Shown here in pieces: positions 55,781 to 64,000 of a stretch of 64,000 nt of DNA (the first letter of the stretch is position 1; each line of letters opens with the position of its first letter). The notes under the pieces were generated by a model. It made no database searches. It was not told the origin of the DNA and saw only the letters and a list, made by a program, of their open reading frames with translations. The DNA is taken from NCBI GenBank assembly GCA_043228905.1, contig JBHGNT010000104.1:1-64000 (forward strand), read 5' to 3'. The translations under genes were made by a program, and so were the position numbers. The stretch is from Azolla caroliniana. Its lineage: Eukaryota > Polypodiophyta.

Positions 55781-56737
55781 GTCACGTGATTTGAGGCGCC
55801 TGAATCCAAGAGCCATGTGCGCGATTCCTCTATCGTAAGTAGAATTTCTGATTCGACTGGGTTCTCAATGGATAGTATGTTTGGGTCGCTCGACAGTATT
55901 TCGGCGGAAGAGCCGACGTAATTGACCTCTTCATGCCGACCACTCTTCTGATAAGCTCACTGAGCCTTTTCGATTTTAGCCTTGAGTGCGCAGCAATTGG
56001 CTTTGATGTGTCCGAGTTTCTTGCAATAGTTGCAAACTCAATTATCCCGACATGTACAACGACTTCGCTGGTTGTTCGGCTGCCATGAAGAACCTCTTCC
56101 TTGGTTGTTCAATCTGTCGGTCGAACCTTGTACTACATAAGCATCGTTGGCCAAATCATTTGCAAATGATTTTCTCCAAGTTGCTTTAGTCAGAATTGCG
56201 CTTGTGACTGAGGAGTACTTAACAGTAGCAGTCGACGCATTGCACAGTTGTAACGAAAGTTTCCCACGAAGGGGGGAGACTACTCAGAAGCAACATTGCT
56301 CTTAGTTCATCCTCGATAGTTGTCCCCTGAGCCACAATTTGGGAACTTAAGCTTTCGTACTCGTTCAGATGTGCCTAGACCGAGCCAGATTCTTTCATCC
56401 AATGATTATAAAAGCACCGAATCAGATATATCTTGGTTGCGGCTACCTGCTTCTCATAAGTATCCGACAATGTCTTCCATAGTTGAAAGGCAGTCGAACA
56501 CGATTGCACCGTGAAGTACACAGACTTCGATAGGTGCATCCAAATTGTGGCTCAGACAATTCTGTCGAGTTTCTCCCATTCAAGCGACGTGTATCCTTTT
56601 GAGGCATTTTCGTTTTCGATGGGGTCGATTTGCCCATTGACTATCAAGTAGTCTTGCATCTACTCCTTCCAGAAGTTGAAGTTCGATCCGTCGAACTTCT
56701 TCAGATTCATCTCTGATGAGTCGGATGTTGATGCCAT
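55781..56737 (-). pseudogene. Copia E gag, CCHC knuckle and protease start
   Basis: The minus-strand start at 56737 reads MASTSDSSEMNLKKFDGSNF, then EWEKLDRIV, WMHLSKSVYFTVQSCSTAFQ and EDELRAMLLLSSLPPS. The CCHC motif CNYCKKLGHIKANC lies near 56000 and the protease start WLLDSGASNHVT at about 55781-55815, where F inserted. Many stops are present. The order is the usual copia gag to protease order. Confidence 0.85.
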
Positions 56738-57494
56738 CCATGTCAGTAAGGTGAACTCTATTCGGGGTCGATTACGAACGGTGGTTGGGTGCAACCAACT
56801 GGCTCACCCGAATTGTTCTAGTTGGATTCGAACACAAGTTTAACTGATTTTGACTTGTTGGAGGATTCTGTTTGAGGTGGTTACAGTCGATTGACTTAGC
56901 CGAATTGAACACGAACATGCCGATTAGCCGATAGGATTTCGAATGTTGAGAGATTCGATCAAGAGTGACTATGACTGATCAACGTAGTCGAATTGGATCC
57001 AAATTTTGCAAATATCAAAAAACTGATCACAAATGTTTGTGCCAATTATCTAGGCCGATCCTGTTTCGGATGACTGCAACAATGAGAGGGACGGAGCCGA
57101 CTGGTCCTCCCGAATTTCGTTCAACCGAATGAAACATGGATTGGGGTTGTACCCTGGTGCCGACTTCGCTTCGAGTTGTTATGGTGAGTGAGTGAATAAC
57201 GTCAGATGACCTATTTGATTTTCGCCTAACCGGATGAAGTGCAAGTGTGGCTTGATCAAGAGAAGGGTTTCACTCCAAACAACGACAATTACAAGGTCGA
57301 AGTACAACTGACTGACTTACTTCAAGAGTGATTTTGAACAATGGGGTGCATACCTTCAGTTGTCTATCTTCGTCAAATATGATCTTGTTGTGAGTTGCCA
57401 ATCGAGGTCTTCAAGGTGCACAGAGGAAGAGTTGTTGATGGAGATAAAGTAGACGGCGACAACAGAATCAAGAATACCAAGCTCTAATACTAGA
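56738..57494 (-). other. Leader of copia E with primer binding site
   Basis: About 740 bp of untranslated leader between primer site and gag start, unusually long. The primer site (57481-57492) reads TAGTATTAGAGC on the minus strand, two changes from the initiator tRNA-Met site TGGTATCAGAGC. No ORF. Confidence 0.7.
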
Positions 57495-57567
57495 TGTTGA
57501 GAACACGGTCGTCTAGTGCAGAACAAATTAACATTCTTTTGAATAGAAGATCATAAACAAATACAAT
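57495..57567 (-). repeat. Remnant of the 5' LTR of copia E
   Basis: TGTTGAGAACACGGTCGTCT and on matches the first 70 bases of the 3' LTR at 38948; then a different LTR sequence begins. Confidence 0.8.
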
Positions 57568-57696
57568 TGTTGAGAGACAAGCTCAACATTGGGTGCGTAA
57601 CCTAGTGCGTAGACTGGGTGTGTAAAACCGTACGCACAATATGGCCGTAGCGGTGTGTAAACCGAGAGGCCGTTAGAATGTTATTCCTCGTAGACC
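57568..57696 (+). repeat. Partial LTR related to the LTR of copia I
   Basis: TGTTGAGAGACAAGCTCAACA and the following 110 bases (GTGTGTAAACCGAGAGGCCG, ATTCCTCGTAG) match, in opposite orientation, the first 135 bases of the LTR at 62415-62826. Nothing else of that element is here. Confidence 0.8.
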
Positions 57697-57846
57697 TTCA
57701 GTTGTCTCTCTTCGTCAAATATGATCTTTTCGGGAGTTGCCAATCAAGGTCTTCAAGGTGTACAGAGGAAGAGTTGCTGATGGAGATAAAGTAGACGACG
57801 ACAACAGAATCAAGAACACCAAGCTCTGATGCTAGATGTTGAGAAC
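57697..57846 (-). repeat. Second copy of the copia E leader and LTR edge
   Basis: ACCTTCAGTTGTCTCTCTTC to TAGATGTTGAGAAC repeats 57353-57504 with few changes, including a primer-site copy that is closer to the consensus (GCTCTGATGCTA). It ends where the LTR of gypsy H starts. Confidence 0.88.
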
Positions 57847-58327
57847 TGTTGTCTGCCGGAATAGTAACCGACGGACAGGAGTGCAGAAATATAGAATATA
57901 GTATAAACGTAACGCATGTAAACGGCTCACACGGGAAGCGTGAATGGCTAAAAGACCCTGTGTATATAAAGGGCAGAAATCCTCTGATAGAGGTAGCATG
58001 TAAATTTTGGTGCATAGAGCGTATCTTAATAGAGTGTTATCTTCTCTGATACCCTATGCATATCTATGGTTAATCTACTGTGTGTCTGTGGTTCTTGGTG
58101 GCATATTGTAATCACTATAATCGTAAGAAGCGTAGGCGTAAGTGCGACTGCTGTGACAAGTGCACTGTCTAGGGAGTTCGGTTGTAGTCGTCTCTCGTAT
58201 ACGCTGCTAGGATACAGAGAGTTATCCCATTACGTATTACGACACAACAGTACCATTCGGGGCTATGCAGTCACCTTGAGGTCTAGGTCAAAGGACTAAC
58301 TGAAGACCGTGTTCCTAATCGGTAACA
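57847..58327 (+). repeat. 5' LTR of gypsy element H
   Basis: 481 bp, TGTTGTCTGCC to ATCGGTAACA. TATATAAAGGGCAG near 57962 is a good TATA box. It is followed by a short leader and gag, as in A, B and G, but its sequence is diverged from their LTRs. Confidence 0.85.
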
Positions 58328-58377
58328 CTTTTGGCACAGTTGGTGATCTGTGTCTTCTCACAAACGAACAACGACGA

Positions 58378-58389
58378 ATGGATGTTTAG
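58378..58389 (+). promoter_or_regulatory. Mini-uORF (Met-Asp-Val-stop) overlapping the gag start of element H
   Basis: ATGGATGTTTAG; gag ATG at 58382. The layout is conserved although the LTR and Gag of H are far diverged from A. Confidence 0.6.
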
Positions 58390-59398
58390 CTGCAGACATC
58401 CCAGAGAACCAACACGACAAGATCAACCAATCACAAGGTCCATCACACGCCAGGCAGAGGAACGCGCACGGAAAAAACCTCGCCTCAGTAACCTCAGTGA
58501 TACTAGTCGGGACCACAAAGACGACTTTTCGCTCACCAAATACCCCGACGACAGGCAACAAGTTCGCTCACCACACAAGCACCGTGGTCCTTCCCTGCCC
58601 ACCGTAGTGTCCAGCATGGCCTTCTCGTATCCCCGCTTCAACGGCGAAACCGACGCCACAATCCACATTCACCTGTTCCTAAATGTCTAGAATGCAAATC
58701 ACATGGCGTAGAGCCTTCCTGAAGAAGTTGCGCACCAGTCCAAAACGACAGAGTTCGGATTAACTCTGGATGGGAGAGCGGCGTTTTGGCCTTCGTAGAT
58801 GGATCTGCTAGCAATCAAGACCTTTGACCAGCTGCAGTCGGCTTTTTTGCGTTTCTTTCCTTGGAAGGTGCCGCAACGCGAAATCCTCGGGCAGTTTTAT
58901 ACAATTAAACAGTTGCCGATTGAGACTGTAGCAGATTTTAGTTTATGCTTCCAAAATCTACGACGGAAGTTAGAACGGGGGCCGATAGAGGACGAGGCTC
59001 GGGAGACATTCCTAGCAGCTCTACGATGACCAATACAGACGACGCTCAACAATAGTAGCGTGAAAGGAGAAACGGCCGACATGGTCATAGAATGAGCGCT
59101 ACAGCTCAAGCTGGATGAAGAAGAAGAACGGTTTTCCATGTCCTCATTATGGCAAGCGTTACCTTAGGACGAGGAACGACACTTCCGCCAGGCAATCCAC
59201 TGCACGATTTGCTTGAATTCTGGGCATTCCGTAGTCAATTACAACATGCGAATCCATTGCCCAATCTGTCACTTGAAAGCACACACGGTCGAGCAGTGTG
59301 AGTACAATATGTTGAACAGAGCCACGCCCATAGTACGAAGCGTGGAAACACAACGCCCCACTCGCCGGAATGAGCAAAGGCGCCAAGAGGAATGACCC
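58382..59398 (+). pseudogene. gag: Gag of gypsy element H, first part
   Basis: MFSCRHPREPTRQDQPITRS, then FSYPRFNGETDATIHIHLFL, TTEFGLTLDGRAAFWPS and FLRFFPWKVPQREILGQFYT, the same domain order as Gag of A at low identity. The CCHC pair follows at 59200-59310: the first knuckle has lost its last Cys (CTICLNSGHSVVNY), the second is intact (CPICHLKAHTVEQC). Stops lie at 58688, 58797, 59027 and elsewhere. Copia I interrupts it after about 59398. Confidence 0.88.
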
Positions 59399-59401
59399 CG
59401 G

Positions 59402-62320
59402 TATATGGTTGACCGAGCAGTCGGTGTTGTACTTGACCTTGTACACCCACCTACATCCGATCGGCTTCACACCCTTCGGTGCGTCAACCAGGTCCCAGGT
59501 CTCGTTTTCCGCCAATGCGTGCATCTCTTCCTCCATCACGGCGCGCCAATTCGCGTCCTTCGCCGCTTCTGCGTAGCTCTCTGGCTCACACACTTCCGCT
59601 ACACGGGTCATGTACGCATAGTGATGCGCCATGTACTCGTTGTATCCGAACCGCACAATCGGGTTCTTTTGGCGGGTAAATCGGCGTAATCGGTTATTAG
59701 CTGATGTCGAGGTCTTCTCGGCCGATGCGGAAGTCATTCCTGAAGGCCCGTCACCGCCTCCCTCGGAGTCGGACTTGCGTCGGTCTGACTCGTTCTTATC
59801 CGTGCCGGAATCCGACACCTTCTTCTTCCCTTTCTCTTCGCGTGTAAGCCGTCTCCTCAGCTTCCAACGTGGGGAATGCACGGCCGAGTCTCCACTACTC
59901 GCCGGCTCTTCATCGGACTGGTCGTACCGACTCAATCGTCCATTCGGTCCACTTAACCGAACCGAAATCGGACTCTCTTCGGGGGTCCCGATTTCAAGCT
60001 CAGCCGGAGGCACCTCGGCCTCACTGTCCTCATTGTCAGAACTCGGATTGGAGGTGAGGTCCGGAGTCAGAGGCAAGTACCAGGACGCGGACTCATCAAA
60101 CACAATGTCGCGGCTCACGCGCGGTTGTTTGGTACGCGGGTTATAGCACTTTAAACCCTTCTACTCGTCCGAATAGCCGACCAATTTACACTTCTCGGCT
60201 TTTGTGTCCAACTTCCTCCTTTTCTCCTTCGGCACATGTACATACGCAATGCTACTGAAAACTCGTAAGTGTCACAATTTTGGCTTTGTTCCAAAGTATA
60301 GCTCGTACGCCGACACTTTTTCTTCTATCCGGTTCTGGATGTATACCGCGGTTCTTACCGCCTCGGCCCAATAGAACTTGGGCAAGCTCTTCTCCTCCAG
60401 CATTGCGCGTGCAGCTTCCACAATTGACCGATTTTTTCTCTCGGCCACGCCGTTTTGCTCCGGCGTGTATCTACAACTGAATTCGCGCCAAATTCCCATC
60501 TGTTGTAGATAACCGTTGAATTGACCGGAAAAGTATTCTTTTCCGCCATCCGACTGCAGGCACTTGATCTTTCTTCCTGTTTCCATTACCACGAACCCTT
60601 TGAGGTCCCGGAAACAGTCGAAGACTTCACTTTTCCTCTCAATGAGGTAGATCCACGTGTGCCGCGTGTAGTCGTCGATGAAGGAGACAAAATTTCGGCT
60701 CCCGCCAAGGCTAACATTTTGTGCTGGCCCCCACACATTAGAGTGTATCAAGTCTAGCTTGTTCCGGCTTCGGTTACGCTCGTTTGGGAAAGGAAGTCGG
60801 TGTTGCTTCCCAAGCTGGCAGGCTTCACAAATTTGTGCCTTCCGGCCACTAAATTTGGGCAATCCAAACACCACTTGTTTTGATTGCAGGTCTTGACGTC
60901 GCTGGTAGTTGACGTGGCCTATCCGTTTGTGCCATAAGTCGATGTCCGACTCGACTTTTTGTCCCTTCGCGAACATTGCAGTGCCACCGTCAGTACAGTC
61001 GAGGATAAACATCCTCCCATCTCTACGCCCTTGCGCAATAATACGACCTTCTTCCTCAATGAAGCACCCAAGATGCGTAAACCGAACCTGCATCCCCTGG
61101 TCGACAATCTGCCCGACCGACACCAGATTCTTCGTGATGGTCAGGATGTGTAGCACGTTCATAAGTTTCCCTTTCTACCCGACATGGCTCAAGGGAGCTT
61201 CACCGACATTCACGATCGGATGCGGAGTGTCGTCTCCAGTTGCGACTACTCCTGGTTGCGTCGGTTTGTCAAGGTATGAGAACCACTCCTTGTGGCACGT
61301 CATGTGGTTTGACGCGCCGGAGTCGACATACCACACCTCGTTTGATTTCGGGGCGGACTGTTTCATTGAGTTTGCTTCGTGTCTCGTCACGAAGACTAAC
61401 CCTTTTCCGGTTTTTCCGGATCCTTCGGCGTAGTGCGATCGCTGCCGATTTCCTTTGTCGGTATGTCCGGAACCAGACCTCTCCGACTCGGCGCGCTTCT
61501 TCCAACACTCGCTCTCCCTGAGGCCTTTCTTGCCACAGTACCAACATTCCGTGGCGGATTTCCCTTTCTGGTTCTCGTCGTCTCGACTCCCCCTGTTTCT
61601 GGAGGGTCTGGAATTGCTGTCGGCATCACTTCGGTGCGTTCTTCCTTGATCCCGTCGGCCGCCTCCATTGCGTACCGACTCGCCTCGTCCGCCACGACCA
61701 CAGGGCCTTTCTCCCTCCGTGTACAACATCTTGCTGTCGGTGTGCGTGCTCGTCGACGCACCAGCGTGGTTCTCCTCTACCAGGAGCATCGACTGTAAGT
61801 CGAAAAAGGACGACGTATTCTCCCGGGTACACACTGCAGTTCGGAATGCCCCGAACTTTGACGCCAAACCCCCGAGATAGACCTGGACCATCTCGCTTTC
61901 CTCGATGTTCACATCGATGGAAGCTAAGGAGCCGCATATGTCCTTAATCCTCGAGGTATAGTTAGCTACCGACAAATCGCGTTGTCGTAGGTTGCTCAAC
62001 TCCCGTCGAAGCTGAAGCTTCCTGGCTGTGGTGCTCGCGGCGAAAATCTTCTTTAGATTTTCCCATGCACCCTTCGGCGTTTTTGCATCCCGAACGTAGC
62101 TTAGCAGCTATTCACCCACAGAAGACGCGAAGCAGTATAGCACTCTGCTTGCCGATTGTTCCCACGCCGGGAAGTCTTTGTGTGTCGAATTGGGTGCTGT
62201 GTCATTTGCTCCATCGACATAGCTCCAGTAACCATGTCCAAGCAGGTACTGGTGCATCTTGTAGGACCAAGATGCGTAGTTGGTTCTGTCGAGCTTCTCC
62301 GTTGGAAGCGAGCTAGCCAT
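59402..62320 (-). pseudogene. Copia I gag-pol up to the RT start
   Basis: It starts MASSLPTEKLDRTNYASWSY (62320). It has a gag domain, a CCHC-like knuckle with its His replaced by Leu (CWYCGKKGLRESEC, about 61540), a protease (WYVDSGASNHMT, about 61325), the HHCC region (LWHKRIGHVNYQRR), and an integrase core with FISFIDDYTRH-like FVSFIDDYTRHTWIYL, SDGGKEY and PEQNGVAERKNRS. An acidic linker follows, and the RT start (GCRWVYKVKYNTD) is at the truncation. The frame is open apart from a few in-frame stops (about 62108, 61173, 60270 and 60163). Confidence 0.92.
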
Positions 62321-62402
62321 TCCTCTGTCCATCGGTTTTCTTGTTCTTCTTCGTTGGTTTTTCCTTCAAGCAAAGTCAGCTGCAGAGGTTCTCAACCCTC
62401 GC

Positions 62403-62414
62403 GCTCTGATACCA
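62403..62414 (-). promoter_or_regulatory. Primer binding site of copia I
   Basis: On the minus strand TGGTATCAGAGC directly follows the LTR end TTTTCA; initiator tRNA-Met type. Confidence 0.92.
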
Positions 62415-62826
62415 TGAAAAGAATGGCGTGCGGAAGCAATATAGGAACACCGAACAACAGAAAACGCAGGTTTAATGGAAAGCTTAGGTTTTCACAGTAC
62501 GCACAGGAGAGACAGAGAGAGAGTAACACAAGAACTTAAATTCGAAAATAATACTCAATCTCTACATAGGATGTGCTCAGTGAGCACTTTTATACAAGCC
62601 CTAACAACGGCTGACACAAGTACTGATAGTACTTGACTGCTCATAAATGAGCCTCGACACTTACTCCCAAAACTATTCCTTACGAGGAATATCTTTCTAA
62701 CGGCCTTTCGGTCTACGCACCGATACGGCCTTTCTACGCACCGGTCTATGTATCGGTTTTATGCACCCAGTCTACACACTGGTTATGCATCGTATTATGC
62801 ACAAATGTTGAGCTTGTCTCTCAACA
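62415..62826 (-). repeat. 5' LTR of copia I
   Basis: 412 bp. Read on the minus strand it starts TGTTGAGAGACAAGCTCAACA, itself a small palindrome (TGTTGAG..CTCAACA), and ends ATTCTTTTCA. The U3 holds several repeats of (A/G)CCG(G/A)TGCGTAGA. A TATAAAAG box (CTTTTATAC on plus, near 62589) is present. Confidence 0.85.
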
Positions 62827-63445
62827 ACCGACGCTACGAGAATTACCGTCCGACGAACAAACGTGGCAGCTTCAATGGGCCTCGCAGAAAACATCGTCAG
62901 TATCGGGACCAACGGTGGTACGAGGAAAGTTCGGACGAGAACCGGCACCAAGAACCACGCCGGGACCAACAACAACCACTGCGTACGCTCTGAAGAACGA
63001 ACCAGGACCTGGGAGGAGCAAGTCACACCTGGGGATCAGCACACACCACTAGTTGTTGAGAAAGGCGAATCTAGTGTCCACTGTTTTGTTTTCCAACAAC
63101 CCGAACACTACGCAATGCCCATTACACAAGGGCGAGGGGCCCGCCATCAATACGATTACGGCTGAAGTGCAGCAAGTCACGACACGCCAACAAACAAAAA
63201 ATGTTGATTGGGCCACGCAAGGTGAGATACATCAGACGACCCAAGCATGGGTTGGAAAAGCAAACGTGGCAAATACGGAACGCACGCGGAAGGAGTCCAC
63301 AAACACGGTGGAGCCGTTGGAGGAAGAGGTAATATCTCCGAATCCCATATGGCAAGCACTGGCAGGTTGTGAGATAACGCTAACAATGGAGAGGCTACTT
63401 CAACTAGTCCCATGGTTCCGCTAGGTCATGAAGGATCGTATAACG
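62827..63445 (+). pseudogene. gag: Gag of gypsy element H, second part
   Basis: Arg/Tyr/Asn/Gln-rich sequence (RRYENYRPTNKRGSFNGPRR) corresponds to the repeat region between the CCHC knuckles of Gag A. Then come VQQVTTRQQTKNVDWATQGE and TLTMERLLQLVPWF, matching the region just before the protease in A (LGRLLQLVPRFTEGL). The gypsy match ends near 63445. Confidence 0.82.
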
Positions 63446-63469
63446 GGCAAACCTGGGGTAAGCATCTTC

Positions 63470-64000
63470 GTAAAGATGGGAAATGAAGGAGCATGGCGAA
63501 TCGTCCACATTGGAGACGTGTGTTTGGTGACCTCAACTGGCCGCAGACTTGTGCTGAGAGATGTTCGACACATTCCGGAGGTTCAATCGAACCTGATATC
63601 AGCAGGTCGGCTGGATGATGAAGGCTACACGGGTAGCATCCAGAATGGTGTCATGACGTTCTGCAAGAGGAGCCTAATCGTGGCTCGAGCACGGAAAACA
63701 ACACACTGTACGTAATGAATGCTCGATTATGCCATGGGGAAGTGAATGTGGCAGCCGAAACAATCGGTGAACTGTGGCACAGGAGGTTGTGCCACATGAG
63801 CCAAAAGGGGATGCGGAAGCTTGCTGAGGATAACCTCATTCCGGAGGTGAAGAATGTGCAACTTGAGAAATGCACAGATTGCTTGGCCGGTAAGCAAAAT
63901 CCAACATCCTTCTGAACAAGGCCCCCAATGAGGAAGAAAATACCGCTAGAACTCGTGCATACGAATGTATGCTACGTGGACACAAAGTCGCATAATGGTT
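63470..64000 (+). pseudogene. Copia fragment J, protease end to integrase start, running off the window
   Basis: MGNEGAWRIVHIGDVCLVTS, then RDVRHIPEVQSNLISAGRLD, a frameshift near 63700, and LWHRRLCHMSQKGMRKLAED and CTDCLAGKQ. It is clearly of the C/F copia family (VRMGNEGTCRIASIGDV in C). A stop lies at 63913. No LTR or target duplication separates it from the gypsy H sequence on its left. Confidence 0.88.

Larger units (their letters stand above)
38948..57567 (-). mobile_element. Copia element E, minus strand, carrying insertions D and F
   Basis: E runs right to left. Its parts are a remnant of the 5' LTR (57495-57567), primer site (57481-57492), long leader, gag (from 56737), CCHC and protease (to 55781), a gap filled by F (45668-55775), pre-integrase part (45662-45419), a gap filled by D (41940-45413), integrase, RT and RNase H (41934 to about 39500), a weak polypurine tract and the 3' LTR (39286-38948). 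The frames join correctly across both insertions. The element is heavily decayed and is the oldest layer here. Confidence 0.9.
59402..62826 (-). mobile_element. Copia element I, minus strand, 3'-truncated
   Basis: The 5' LTR is at 62826-62415 and the primer site at 62414-62403. Gag-pol runs leftwards from 62320 and stops abruptly within the first part of the RT near 59402. The rest of RT, RNase H and the 3' LTR are absent, so the copy lost its 3' part. It lies inside the gag of gypsy H, whose sequence resumes at 62827. Confidence 0.9.

Noticed and set aside
59159-59402. Leftmost part of the 319-residue minus-strand frame as copia RT
   Set aside because: Left of about 59402 the frame reads antisense of the gypsy H gag and CCHC region; copia similarity ends at the NTD of the RT start.

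Overview
This window is plant nuclear DNA. It holds one intact multi-exon host gene in a gap between two blocks of nested LTR retrotransposons. The host gene (minus strand, 30422-36140) is a complete 8-exon MBOAT lysophospholipid acyltransferase that matches the land-plant LPLAT1/LPCAT family almost end to end (463 codons by my splice model). Both LTR superfamilies, a LINE, tRNA-derived SINE-like pieces and foldback MITEs fit a land plant with a repeat-rich genome. I cannot name the species; a fern or other large-genome plant is only a guess.

Left block (1-27480). Element 0 (1-4548) is the 3' part of an old Ty3/gypsy element: integrase, a post-pol coiled-coil ORF, then a 3' LTR. It sits in a minus-strand LINE whose endonuclease is interrupted a second time by gypsy element A (4662-14580, full length, 5-bp target duplication ATAAC). 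The rest of the LINE runs from 14581 to about 15839. Gypsy B (15840 to about 27480) follows and is split inside gag by a young, nearly intact Ty1/copia element C (17347-22758, duplication TTTCA).

Middle (27480-38947). This is low-copy sequence with hairpin repeats, tRNA-like SINE heads and MITEs around the acyltransferase gene, followed by the 3' end of a minus-strand chromovirus (LTR 37698-38172 and integrase tail to about 38793).

Right block (38948-64000). Minus-strand copia E (38948-57567) carries two insertions: a small non-autonomous gypsy-like element D (41940-45413, duplication CCACT) and copia F (45668-55775, duplication GAGGG). F contains G (47897-52807, duplication ACCGG), a chimeric gypsy cDNA with an inverted pol-gag piece and three R-U5 copies. 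Gypsy H (from 57847) follows. Its gag is interrupted by truncated minus-strand copia I (59402-62826) and then runs straight into a copia fragment J that leaves the window.

The most interesting signals are: (i) a roughly 920-codon coiled-coil ORF after pol in two diverged gypsy elements, each with its own TATA-like box and CT-rich leader; (ii) a conserved ATGGATGNNTAG mini-uORF overlapping the gag start in four gypsy elements; (iii) chimera G, best explained by several template switches before one integration; and (iv) the lack of a polypurine tract before the gypsy 3' LTRs, where two elements instead share a 16-base sequence.
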